DNA from: CAVSVP01 sp963731125
GTDB lineage: Bacteria; Pseudomonadota; Gammaproteobacteria; Competibacterales; Competibacteraceae
DNA: 64,000 bases
Reading direction: 5' to 3'
Assembly: GCA_963731125.1 (NCBI GenBank)
Contig: CAVSVP010000021.1
Coordinates: forward strand, 1 to 64,000
Made by a program: the position numbers and the translations under genes. Under the pieces are notes generated by a model. The model was not told where the DNA came from. It did no database searches and was given only the letters and a program-made list of their open reading frames with translations. Positions 25,449 through 34,309 of this stretch are shown here, one piece after another. Within the stretch, counting starts at the first letter, position 1, and every line of letters starts with the position of its first letter.

Positions 25449-27488
25449 ATGAGTAATCCGTTACTTGAACTGGCTGAGCTGCCAGCGTTTTCCACTATTC
25501 GGCCGGAGCATGTAGAACCGGCTATTGACCAACTATTGGCTGCTAATCGGGCTACTTTGGAGGCTTTACTAACTGCCAACGCCATCTTTACCTGGAATAA
25601 TTTGATTCGTCCTCTTGAAGAGATGGACGAACGCCTTAACCGTGCCTGGTCCCCGGTGAGCCACCTTAATGCGGTAATGAATTCCGAAACGTGGCGTACC
25701 GTCTACAATGCTTGCTTACCTAAGCTGAGTGATTATTTTACCGAACGCGGCCATAACGAGCGTCTTTACAACGCCTATCGCGCCATCCAAGAGGGACCAG
25801 AGTATGTACGCTTGGATACCGCTCAGCGGACGGTAATCGACCATGCGTTACGGGATTTTCATCTCTCTGGCGTTGATCTGGCAGCGAAGCATAAGGTCCG
25901 TTTCAAGGTCATTATGCAGTCATTATCGCAGCTGCAAGCAAAATTTCAGGAAAACGTGCTGGATGCCACCCAAGCTTGGCAGAAACACCTAAGCGACGAA
26001 ACCGAATTGGCCGGCCTACCGGATTCGGCAAAATCTCTAGCGCGTCAAACGGCGGCGCGGGCAGGCTTAGCAGGATGGCTTCTGACTCTGGAGTTTCCCT
26101 GTTATCTGCCAGTCATGAACTATGCCGACAGCCGGGACTTGCGCCGGGAAATGTACACAGCCTATGCGACCCGAGCCTCAGATCAGGGACCGCATGCCCA
26201 TCAGTGGAATAATTCGGAGATTATGGAAAGCATCTTGGCTCTGCGTTACGAGGCGGCGCGCTTATTAAACTTCGCCAATTATGCCGACTATTCTCTGGCT
26301 ACGAAAATGGCGGATTCCCCCGCCCGGGTGATAAGTTTTCTTAACGATCTGGCCGCACGCTCACGGCCGCAGGCCCAGCAGGAATTCCAAGAGTTACAAG
26401 ACTATGCCCGGGACGTTCATGGCGTTGCCCGGTTAGAGGCCTGGGACGTCGGCTATTATACAGAAAAACTGCGCCAGCATCGCTATCAGATTTCCCAGGA
26501 AGCGTTACGGCCTTACTTTCCCGAAAATCGCGTGATTCCCGGACTTTTCGCAGTGGTAAAACGGTTGTACGGGCTAGAGGTTCGCGAGATAAAGGATGTA
26601 GAGGTCTGGCATCCGGACGTGCGTGTGTATGCGATTTTGGAGACCAATGGCTCCCTCCGAGGCCGCTTTTATTTGGATCTTTATGCCCGTCCCAATAAGC
26701 GGGGCGGTGCCTGGATGGACGGCTGCGTCACCCGCCGGGTGACCGCCCGGGGCGTGCAAATCCCGGCTGCCTATCTGGTCTGTAACTTTAGCCCGCCAGT
26801 GAATGACACTCCTGCCCAGTTCACTCATGGCGAGGTGGAAACTTTATTCCACGAATTCGGCCATGGGCTCCATCACCTATTAACCCGTGTGGACTACGCA
26901 CCCGTGGCCGGTATTCATGGCGTTGAATGGGATGCTGTGGAGCTGCCCAGCCAGCTGATGGAGAACTGGTGCTGGGAGCGCGACGCTCTAGATTTGCTAA
27001 CCGGTCATTATCAGACCAGTGAACCGCTGCCAGAAACATTATATCAACGGCTGGTGGCGGCCAAGCATTTTCAATCCGCCATGCTAATGGTGCGGCAATT
27101 GGAGTTTGCGCTGTTCGATTTCCGCCTGCATCTGGAATACGATCCCCGGCAGGGCGGCCGGATTCAGCAGATCCTAGATGAAGTCCGTCGCCAAGTGGCC
27201 GTGGTAATATCCCCCCATTTCAACCGTTTCGCCCATGGCTTTTCCCATATTTTCGCCGGCGGCTATGCGGCAGGATACTACAGCTATAAGTGGGCTGAGT
27301 TACTGTCTGCGGATGCTTTTTCCAAGTTTGAAGAACACGGGATTTTTAATCGGGAAATTGGTACGCAATTCCTCCACAGCATACTAGAGGTCGGCGGTGC
27401 CCGAGACGCTATGACGAATTTTATAGAATTTCGCGGCAGAGAACCCAACATTGAGCCATTGCTGCGGCACAGTGGAATTACGGTATAA
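25449..27488 (+). CDS. prlC: Oligopeptidase A (M3 metallopeptidase)
   Basis: Cytosolic zinc peptidase that degrades signal peptides and short peptides. 679 residues from ATG 25449 (MSNPLLELAELPAF); ATG 25440 is an alternative. The zinc site HEFGHGLHH lies at about residue 470, with the downstream Glu in the region ELPSQLMENWCWE. RPNKRGGAWMDGC and GGYAAGYYSYKWAELL are M3 signatures. Length matches the family. Confidence 0.96.
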   Translation: MSNPLLELAELPAFSTIRPEHVEPAIDQLLAANRATLEALLTANAIFTWNNLIRPLEEMDERLNRAWSPVSHLNAVMNSETWRTVYNACLPKLSDYFTERGHNERLYNAYRAIQEGPEYVRLDTAQRTVIDHALRDFHLSGVDLAAKHKVRFKVIMQSLSQLQAKFQENVLDATQAWQKHLSDETELAGLPDSAKSLARQTAARAGLAGWLLTLEFPCYLPVMNYADSRDLRREMYTAYATRASDQGPHAHQWNNSEIMESILALRYEAARLLNFANYADYSLATKMADSPARVISFLNDLAARSRPQAQQEFQELQDYARDVHGVARLEAWDVGYYTEKLRQHRYQISQEALRPYFPENRVIPGLFAVVKRLYGLEVREIKDVEVWHPDVRVYAILETNGSLRGRFYLDLYARPNKRGGAWMDGCVTRRVTARGVQIPAAYLVCNFSPPVNDTPAQFTHGEVETLFHEFGHGLHHLLTRVDYAPVAGIHGVEWDAVELPSQLMENWCWERDALDLLTGHYQTSEPLPETLYQRLVAAKHFQSAMLMVRQLEFALFDFRLHLEYDPRQGGRIQQILDEVRRQVAVVISPHFNRFAHGFSHIFAGGYAAGYYSYKWAELLSADAFSKFEEHGIFNREIGTQFLHSILEVGGARDAMTNFIEFRGREPNIEPLLRHSGITV

Positions 27489-27517
27489 AGCCTATAGAGA
27501 CATATCTGGAACGGTCT

Positions 27518-28138
27518 TTAAGGCAGCTTGGCCATTCTGTCCGTGATGCTCAGCTCTTGCAGGAGCGGTCTGACATCGGTGGTAAACATTCCCGCTTTGC
27601 GGGCGGCCTCCAATCCGCAGTCCGCATCCTCGAAGACTTGACAGCGGCGCGGTTCGACCCGCAAGCGCCGGGCAGCTTCCAGAAAAATATCGGGTGCTGG
27701 CTTCGGCGGCACTGGATCGTTGGCTGTGACCAGTGCCTCAAAACAGGAGGCCATACCAATGGCTTGTAGAGTCATTTGCGCATTGGTAAAGTTTCCACCC
27801 GTCGCGACGGCCATGGGAAGTCGTCCTTTGTAGCTGTTGACTACGGCGGCAATTAACGGAATGGGCCGTGCTTGAGGTAATTTAGCTCGTGCGCGTGTTT
27901 CCTTTTCCCTGGCAAACTGCTCCGGATCAAGGCAATAGCCAAACGTTTCATTAAAGTAGGTGACAATGATTTCCGTTGGTACACCATTGAGGTTTTCCAG
28001 AAAAGCCTGCGGACAAATGACCCCGTAAGCGGTAAAGGTTTCATGCCAGGCTGTGTAATGCAATGGCATGGTATCGGCTAAGGTACCGTCAAGATCGAAA
28101 ATAAGGCCCGCAGCGGTCGGCGAAATGGTAATCGTCAT
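27518..28138 (-). CDS. HAD-superfamily phosphatase, YqaB/beta-phosphoglucomutase-like
   Basis: 206 residues. Asp15 and Asp17 in LIFDLDGTLADTMPLH form the HAD nucleophile pair; a helical cap follows (FLENLNGVPTEIIVTYFNETFG), then VATGGN, the Lys in PPKPAPDIFLEAARRL, and VFEDADCGLEAARKAGM for the last acidic motif. The cap resembles YqaB (fructose-1-phosphatase) more than gph. The substrate is inferred, not shown. Convergent with prlC. Confidence 0.85.
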   Translation of the reverse strand: MTITISPTAAGLIFDLDGTLADTMPLHYTAWHETFTAYGVICPQAFLENLNGVPTEIIVTYFNETFGYCLDPEQFAREKETRARAKLPQARPIPLIAAVVNSYKGRLPMAVATGGNFTNAQMTLQAIGMASCFEALVTANDPVPPKPAPDIFLEAARRLRVEPRRCQVFEDADCGLEAARKAGMFTTDVRPLLQELSITDRMAKLP

Positions 28139-28338
28139 GATTAATGTGTTTCAGGAGATTGGAAGGCTAGCCAATATGTATTGCGATAATAATCTGTCAA
28201 AATTTTTGCGTTAAGTCCAGCAATTCAGCATTGCCTATCGACCTATCGGCATGGAAATGCCCGGTGTAGCTGACGATTTGAGTGTTGTATGCTGTCTTTG
28301 GGAAGTGCTGTTGGATTTTTAAGTGACTGAAGAATAAA

Positions 28339-30126
28339 CAGCAATTCAGCGCGTTGCTAAAAGATTTCCAAGTTCAATACGTTAACCGGTGGCCTAAAAA
28401 ATATTTTTCCGGCTATTGGGCGCTGTGAAGAAAAGCTAAATTTAAGGCGTTGAAGGCCTTATCATGGAGTTTTTTGTCAAAGGAGACCCCATGAAGAAGC
28501 GCACCAACGCTCGCCTTCAACGCCAGAGTAACAAGAGAGCACGTCAGCTTGCCCGGCGTCAAGCGAAGCAGCGCCCCAGCGGTGCCGCCCAAAGCCGGGG
28601 GAAGACGGTGGTCGGTGAGTTATTCAAGACGATCACGCATTTTTTCCCGGACCTGTTGGAGCGCTTGCGCGAGCGGGACGACTGCCGGCGCAAATCGGAC
28701 TACGCGCTGAGCGAAATTCTGATGGCGGGGATCGCGCTGTTTATCTTTCAGCAGGGCTCGCGTAACGCCTTTAACAACAAGCGCCAGGAGGCCAAGTTCA
28801 AGAAGCACTACCAGAAGCTGTTCAAGCTGCGTCTGCCACATCTGGACACGGTGCACCGGGTGTTGTGTCGGTTGGCCGATGAGCCGCTCGAGCGCCTCAA
28901 GCAGGGACTGGTGAAAACGTTGTTGGAGAAAAAGGTGCTGCATCCCTACCGCTTATTCAAGCGCCACTTTGTGGTGGCCATCGATGCCACCGGTACGATG
29001 AGCTTTGCCGAGCCGCACTGCGAGCAGTGTCTGCACCAGACCTCCAAGAACGGCAAGACCACCTATTTTCACCACATCCTGGAGGCCAAGCTGATCACCC
29101 CCAATGGCTTTGCGATCTCGCTGGCCAGCGAATGGATCGCCAACCCGCTGGGCGAGTATGAGAAGCAGGACGGTGAACGCGCGGCCTTCGGGCGCCTGGC
29201 GGCCACCCGCAAGCGGCTCTATCCGCGCTTGCCGATGTGTCTGACCGCTGATGGTCTGTACCCCTATCAAGGCTTTTTCGAGATCTGCCAGGCCCACGGC
29301 TGGGCCTTTATCCTGACTTTCAAAGACGGCAACCTGCCCAGCGTCTGGGAGGAGGTGCGGGCGTTGCTGCCGCTCAACCCAGGCCAGTACCGTTGCGAGC
29401 GCCGCCGCCAGGGCCAGACGTTGATCGAGCACGACTTTCGTTGGGTCACCGACCTCGACTATCATGGCCATCGGCTGCAGTGGCTGGAATGCCGGGAAAC
29501 GGTCCATCCCCCGCAGGGCGATGAGCCCACCCATCATCGCTTTGTGCACCTGACTAATCTGGCGGTGACTGCGGCCACCGTCGCCATGCTCAGCCGCACC
29601 GGGCGCTTGCGCTGGAAGATCGAAAATGAGGGCTTCAACAGCCAAAAGCATCAGGGCTACGCATTGCAGCACCAGTATGCTCGGATCAACTGGCAGGCGG
29701 CGAAAAACTATTATCAATGCCTGCAAATCGGCCATTTGATCAATCAGTTGATGGTCCTGAGCACGGCCTTTCAACCGCTGTTGCACGGCAAGATCACACG
29801 CCGCCACCTCTACCAGACGATGATGGCGTTTCTCCTGTACGGTCAGCTGCGCCGCTCCACCCTCAAGAAACTCACCCAACGCCGCTGTTAGATTCGCTTC
29901 ACTTAGTCCCAGGTGGAGATCGCCTGCTCCGAGATTCAGGCCTCACCCTGCAGCCCCAGGAAACTGCGCTATACTCCAGATCGACAATTCGAACGCCGAC
30001 TGACTTCGGCAACGACAACTTCTGCCCTTAACATCGGTTGCGGGCCAGGAGCACAGGCTAGTTGCGCCCCGCGATCGACTATACCCTCACTTCGGCTTAA
30101 ACTGGGAGTGACGCTCTGAATTGCTG
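28339..30126 (+). mobile_element. IS4-like insertion sequence, copy 1 (intact)
   Basis: Terminal repeats start CAGCAATTCAG at 28339 and end CTGAATTGCTG at 30126, extending as CAGCAATTCAGMGCGT. The element is 1788 bp with one gene. It ends directly inside a GH1 glycosidase gene, whose 5' part is missing on the left, so the original target duplication cannot be seen. Copy 2 is at 34158-36108 in the same orientation. An extra CAGCAATTCAGC at 28218-28229 may be a third solo end or chance. Confidence 0.85.
28491..29891 (+). CDS. DDE transposase, IS4-like
   Basis: 466 residues from ATG 28491 (AGGAGACCCC upstream); the frame opens earlier at 28464. A highly basic N-terminus (RLQRQSNKRARQLARRQAKQR) precedes a DDE core: VAIDATGTMSF (first Asp), CLTADGLYPYQGFF (second Asp), and RWKIENEGFNSQKHQGYALQH (Glu in an IS4-like signature). 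I cannot assign a named subgroup. Intact and possibly active. Confidence 0.85.
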   Translation: MKKRTNARLQRQSNKRARQLARRQAKQRPSGAAQSRGKTVVGELFKTITHFFPDLLERLRERDDCRRKSDYALSEILMAGIALFIFQQGSRNAFNNKRQEAKFKKHYQKLFKLRLPHLDTVHRVLCRLADEPLERLKQGLVKTLLEKKVLHPYRLFKRHFVVAIDATGTMSFAEPHCEQCLHQTSKNGKTTYFHHILEAKLITPNGFAISLASEWIANPLGEYEKQDGERAAFGRLAATRKRLYPRLPMCLTADGLYPYQGFFEICQAHGWAFILTFKDGNLPSVWEEVRALLPLNPGQYRCERRRQGQTLIEHDFRWVTDLDYHGHRLQWLECRETVHPPQGDEPTHHRFVHLTNLAVTAATVAMLSRTGRLRWKIENEGFNSQKHQGYALQHQYARINWQAAKNYYQCLQIGHLINQLMVLSTAFQPLLHGKITRRHLYQTMMAFLLYGQLRRSTLKKLTQRRC

Positions 30127-30668
30127 TGATCTTGCGTGACGGTTGCACCGATTATATTGGCCTTAGTTACTACATGACGCTTGCGGTGCAAGCGCACGGT
30201 GAAGATGCGGGTAACGCTATTGCGGGTTTCCCCGGGAGTCAGCCAAACCCCCATATAAAAGCATCTGACTGGGGCTGGCAGATTGATCCAGTCGGTCTGC
30301 GTTATAGCCTGAATATGCTCTATGAGCGTTATCAGAAGCCGATGTTTATCGTCGAAAATGGCTTGGGTGCGGTTGATGAGGTGCCTGAAGACCCCAGCCC
30401 AATTCAAGATGATTATCGCATCGATTACCTGCGCGCTCATATTGAGCAAATGAAAAAAGCGGTCATCGACGACGGTGTTGAATTACTGGGCTATACGCCG
30501 TGGGGCTGTATTGATTGTGTGTCATTTACCACGAGTCAGTACAGTAAACGCTATGGCTTTATTTACGTCGACAAACACGACGATGGTTCCGGCACGATGG
30601 GCCGCGCTAAGAAGAAGAGCTTCGCTTGGTATCAACAAGTGATTGCCAGCAACGGCGAACAGCTATAA
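30127..30668 (+). pseudogene. GH1 6-phospho-beta-glucosidase, C-terminal fragment
   Basis: About 180 codons of a glycoside hydrolase family 1 protein of the BglA/AscB/ChbF-like phospho-glucosidase kind: CTDYIGLSYYMT, SDWGWQIDPVGLRY, MFIVENGLG with the catalytic nucleophile Glu, LLGYTPWGCIDCVSFTTSQ and RYGFIYVDKHDDG, then KKKSFAWYQQVI. The acid/base NEP half, roughly 290 residues, was removed by the adjacent IS (ends 30126). The body is otherwise undamaged and ends in a hairpin terminator, so truncation is recent. Looks horizontally acquired. Confidence 0.85.
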
Positions 30669-30693
30669 ACAAAGGTAGATTTGATATCATGAA

Positions 30694-30722
30694 AAGATCC
30701 CGGGACCAGTCCGGGGTTTTTG
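30694..30722 (+). terminator. Rho-independent terminator after GH1 fragment
   Basis: Hairpin ATCCCGG-GACCAGT-CCGGGGT followed by a run of T at 30716-30721, 26 bp after the glycosidase stop. Confidence 0.75.
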
Positions 30723-30821
30723 ATAACTAACTGAAGCTTGGTCATAAATCATGCGGCCCTCAAAAGTGGTTTAATGCCAATACCCTCGGACATCTGATGT
30801 TCATATTGCTAAGGTAGCACC

Positions 30822-31123
30822 AGTTGAAGGCGCATGATGCACTGTCAGCCCACGCGCGTGATGAACGCGGGTTGTCAGATACACACAGCGCGCGGCCCCT
30901 TCAAGCCGTCCTGACTTCCGCCGCTACGTTCGCGGTGGGAGCCGCCCTCCCGCTCTTAACGGCTGCCGTCAGTCCGTTCTCCCTCCTCATCCCGCTGGTG
31001 GCCGGTAGTTCGCTGGTGTTTCTGGCGTTTGTGGGAGGCATGGCTGCACGGGTCGATGGTGCCAATAGGATGGTTGGCGCGGCGCGTGTGACCCTTTGGG
31101 GAGCCTTGGCGTTACCTACTTGA
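30822..31123 (+). pseudogene. VIT1/CCC1-family transporter, C-terminal fragment
   Basis: About 100 codons of a vacuolar-iron-transporter-like membrane protein: AHDALSAHARDERGLSD, then FAVGAALPLLTA, LIPLVAGSSLVFLAFVGGMAARV and GAARVTLWGALAL, two and a half membrane helices. Family members are about 230 residues; the N-terminal metal-binding half is missing and the last helix (normally ending in a GIG-type motif) is cut by a stop in frame. No start signal. Remnant cargo of the IS-bounded segment. Confidence 0.65.
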
Positions 31124-31410
31124 TGGAGATCGACGCCCAAGGGCGTTGCAGGTGCAAAAGTGTAACGTTAATATTCAAAAACTGATAATTTTCATGGCGT
31201 GCCTCGCGACGCTCGATGCTGGACCAGGGACTGAGCATAACACGCCACATCAACTAATGATTTGACGTCCTCATTGAGTTACCTTCTCAAAGCCCTGCTG
31301 GTAACTTCTAAAAATAGTTAAAAAACTAACATAAAATCAATTACTAATATCAAATGACTATGTATTACAGGTATCCTGAACAGGCTCTTATAACGGAGGA
31401 GGTTTGCGCG

Positions 31411-32505
31411 ATGCTGAAGCCGTTTAATCCCATCAAAAGCCGCCCTGGTGCGGCGCCAGGTATCGAACACGATGAAATTATCGGCCTTCCCAGCGGAACC
31501 GGGCCAGTATCGATCACCTGTATTGACTACAATCCGGATAAGGTATTGCTACAGGCGGTTGACGACTTGGCGGATTTTTTAAGTCATCATCGTCCTGAAT
31601 GGTCCGTGGTGCGCTGGATCAGTGTGGCTGGCCTGGCGAACTTGAATGCCATCCACGCGCTGGCCACCAAGTACAATCTTCACCCCCTTGCCGTCGAGGA
31701 TCTACTCCATGCCAGGCAACGGCCTAAGGTCGAATCGTATGGCGGTGAGAACCATGAATTCCTTGCCCGTCTGTTCATCGTCACGCGCCTACTGCAGATC
31801 AAGGACGGATGCTTGCAACACGAGCAGCTCTCGATATTCGTGGGTCATCATACCGTGCTGACCTTTCAGGAGGCGCACAGCGAGGTATGGGATCCCATTT
31901 GCCAGCGGATCAACGCGAAAGGATCGCGCTTGCGCAGCCATGATGCCAGCTTCCTGGTGTATTCGCTGTTAGATGCTGTCGTAGATAGCGGCTTTCCCAT
32001 TCTTGAATACTACAGTAATCGCACCGAGGAACTGGAAGCCCTCATCCTCGAAGGCCCGTATCCCGGTCTCATTCAGGAAATCCACCAGCTCAAGCGTGAG
32101 CTGCGGTTGTTTCGCAGGGTGCTCTGGCCCATGCGCGAGGTCGTCTCGATACTCCAGCGCGATCCCCACGAATGCATGAGTGACACCACCCAGGTTTATC
32201 TGCAAGACCTTTACGATCACGTCATCCAGATGATAGAGATCATCGAAACCTACCGCGAAATGGCGAGCGATTTGACCGAAACCTACATGTCCGCTATCTC
32301 TAACCGGATGAATGAAATTATGAAGGTGCTGACCATCATCGGTACTATCTTCATTCCCCTCACCTTTCTGGCCGGCGTCTACGGCATGAACTTCCACTAT
32401 TTCCCGGAACTCAACCTGGTGTGGGCCTATCCGGCTTTTTGGGGAATTTGTTTCTTCTTGGCAACCGGTATGCTGCTGCTATTTCGCCGCCATGGCTGGT
32501 TATGA
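31411..32505 (+). CDS. corA: CorA-family magnesium/cobalt transporter
   Basis: 364 residues from ATG 31411, chosen because GGAGGAGG stands 9 bp upstream; the frame is open from 31354. A large cytoplasmic N-domain (KYNLHPLAVEDLLHARQRPK, then a long helical stalk around SNRTEELEALILEGPYPG and RRVLWPMREVVSIL) is followed by two C-terminal membrane helices (about 300-360). The pore signature YGMNF is followed by FPEL in place of the usual MPEL. The only intact gene with a clear function between the two IS copies. Confidence 0.92.
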   Translation: MLKPFNPIKSRPGAAPGIEHDEIIGLPSGTGPVSITCIDYNPDKVLLQAVDDLADFLSHHRPEWSVVRWISVAGLANLNAIHALATKYNLHPLAVEDLLHARQRPKVESYGGENHEFLARLFIVTRLLQIKDGCLQHEQLSIFVGHHTVLTFQEAHSEVWDPICQRINAKGSRLRSHDASFLVYSLLDAVVDSGFPILEYYSNRTEELEALILEGPYPGLIQEIHQLKRELRLFRRVLWPMREVVSILQRDPHECMSDTTQVYLQDLYDHVIQMIEIIETYREMASDLTETYMSAISNRMNEIMKVLTIIGTIFIPLTFLAGVYGMNFHYFPELNLVWAYPAFWGICFFLATGMLLLFRRHGWL

Positions 32506-32837
32506 CCCGGTTCAAAACGGAATAGTTTTGAATCCTATCGTGCCGCTAAATTCAAGGATCCATTGACTATTTCCTTATCCCTATCCGGCCTAGTGACAGG
32601 GGAGCTGCGGTCAGGGACAAATTGAAATTTCCAATTGATAAACCGGGACGTTTAATTACGCTGCTGCACAGATAGCGGTTTATCGCTAATAGCCTCCACG
32701 TCAGACATCACCGAAAACGCTTCTTGGTTGATTACCGGATCACGGATCATTTTGATAAGCTACAGTAATATAAATCCTTTCTCGGTTGAATTCCTGAAAA
32801 TAGACATTCTCGGGAATGTTGAGTAAACCATCTCGTT
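32506..32837. other. Intergenic region after corA
   Basis: About 330 bp with no credible coding frame and no clear terminator seen. Confidence 0.5.
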
Positions 32838-32888
32838 GCCCAGTAGGGACTTGCATGGCACTTAACCGCAGCTTCCCTGTCACTGGGC
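32838..32888 (+). promoter_or_regulatory. Leader hairpin before exported-protein gene
   Basis: GCCCAGT-AGGGA (32838-32849) pairs with TCCCT-GTC-ACTGGGC (32874-32888), two stem segments of 5 and 7 bp around a 24-nt loop. The hairpin ends 4 bp before the ribosome site AGGAGA (32893-32898) of the gene starting at 32904. It could be a 5' mRNA structure that stabilises the message or gates translation; that role is inferred. Confidence 0.45.
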
Positions 32889-32903
32889 CCATTAGGAGAC
32901 GAC

Positions 32904-33353
32904 ATGAAAAAGAAACTCATTATTGCTGCATTGGCTGGCATTCTCTACGTCTCTGCTGTTAGCGCTGCGCCTATAGCAACCGAAGACTTGACGCTATACC
33001 GTGACGAGTCCAGCTATCGCACGGAACAACTGATGGAACGACTGCAAGAACTCGTTAAGCTGACCGTGCAAACGGTTGAGCAACTCATGCCACAAGCGTT
33101 TCGTGACTTCCTCGATAAACTCATTCAGGCGGACCAAGAGCGTTGGCAAATGGAAGTCGAGAGTGCTTTTGAGACCGCTAACGGAGACGATTATCTAGCC
33201 ACCGATATAGTAGCGAAGGCACTAGAAGCCAGCTATGGCGAAGTCGTTGAGTCAAGGCTAATGCACTACCGGATTGCGCCTACCGACTGGCAGACCTACG
33301 CCAGAAATATGGCGCTGCTATACAGCCAAGTTCAGCAGAAAATTGTCGATTAG
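32904..33353 (+). CDS. Exported protein of unknown function
   Basis: 149 residues with a textbook signal peptide (MKKKLIIAALAGILYVSAVSA, cleaved near AAP). The mature part is helical and acidic, with LMERLQELVKLTVQTVEQLM, a charged DKLIQADQERWQMEVESAFE, and a C-terminal TDWQTYARNMALLYSQVQQK. No cysteines, no recognised domain. Its own leader hairpin upstream and terminator downstream indicate a single-gene unit. Likely periplasmic. Confidence 0.7.
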   Translation: MKKKLIIAALAGILYVSAVSAAPIATEDLTLYRDESSYRTEQLMERLQELVKLTVQTVEQLMPQAFRDFLDKLIQADQERWQMEVESAFETANGDDYLATDIVAKALEASYGEVVESRLMHYRIAPTDWQTYARNMALLYSQVQQKIVD

Positions 33354-33487
33354 GAATGATGTAGCCATGGTTGGTTTTGTCATCCGTCAGTGGTGCCGTG
33401 CCGTGTCATGAGACGGAAGAAAATCATTCGCAACAGCCAGCAATTCAAGATTAATGCTGGTATCCTGAATTTTCTACGCTACCAGAA

Positions 33488-33513
33488 AGGCCAGCGAAAA
33501 AAGGGGCTGGCCT
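33488..33513 (+). other. Perfect 8-bp stem hairpin
   Basis: AGGCCAGC pairs with GCTGGCCT around a 10-nt A-rich loop, directly before the terminator-like hairpin at 33517. It may help terminate or stabilise the upstream transcript. Confidence 0.4.
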
Positions 33514-33516
33514 AAG

Positions 33517-33542
33517 AACCCCAGCCTCCGGGCGGGTTTTCC
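33517..33542 (+). terminator. Rho-independent terminator
   Basis: AACCCC-A-GCC-TCCG-GGC-GGGTTTT, a GC-rich stem with a TCCG loop followed by TTTT, about 165 bp after the exported-protein gene. Confidence 0.6.
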
Positions 33543-33791
33543 CAAAAGCGCATAGGCTATTCTGCTCTGCTGAACACACCCCGGCAATGAGTAATTTCCG
33601 CCGCACTTTGCGGTTAATACCAAGCCATTATCGGCTACCGGTTATTTTCCATTCGGTGCGCGTGAGGGTTGTTTTGAGGAAACCCCTAATTGGGTCAATA
33701 TGCCCCCTATCACATAATGAATGACAGCGGATCCGGATCGTGTTATCGCGATTTATCACAACAAGCACAACCATCCCTGAAAGTACATCCA

Positions 33792-34034
33792 ATGAAAACA
33801 ATGGCTTACTCTTTCATGGTGCATTCAGTGTGTGCCTTTTTGTTGTTAGCGCAGAGTGCCGCTTTCGGTACCGAAACGGTAGGTTTATACAACGCTACCT
33901 CAAGTCAATTTTATTTAAAGAATCGTCACGCCGGCGGCTCTGCCGCCGTCAGTTTTGCCTTTGGGCCACGGCGCAGCCATTGGCTTCCCCTCAGAGGCTG
34001 TGAAAAAATCGCCTCCCCCAGAGGTGAAACATAG
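33792..34034 (+). pseudogene. Secreted repeat protein, N-terminal remnant
   Basis: From ATG 33792 a signal peptide (MAYSFMVHSVCAFLLLAQSA) is followed by one unit resembling the TVGLYN...FYLKN...SFAFGP...WLPL repeat of secreted VCBS/FG-GAP-like calcium-binding repeat proteins. After WLPL the expected GDWDGDG sequence is replaced by unrelated bases and the frame ends. Only the first repeat survives. Confidence 0.55.
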
Positions 34035-34309
34035 TTCTTGGGTGAAGCAGGAAGCGTTCCTGTCGAAAAGCCTCATGGGTCAGAGACAGGCTTAACGGGG
34101 TCGACAGCGAATCGGAACGGTTTAACCTCCGCTGTTTGTCTGCGGTTGTCCGCACGGCAGCAATTCAGAGCGTTGAGAAAAAATCAGTAGGCTCAACCAA
34201 GTAGGCGATAGCCTAAAAAATATTTTTCCGGCTATTGGGCGCTGTGAAGAAAGGCTAACTGAAGGCGTTGAAGGCCTTATCATGAAGCTTTTTGTCACTC
34301 GGAGGCCCC

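Noticed and set aside
28218..28229. CAGCAATTCAGC as a third IS end
   Set aside because: Only 12 bp match; the following sequence diverges from the IS terminus, so it could be chance or target preference.
28953..29879. 308-codon open frame on the minus strand
   Set aside because: Antisense to the IS4-like transposase, which carries the catalytic motifs; GC-rich third positions leave the opposite frame open.
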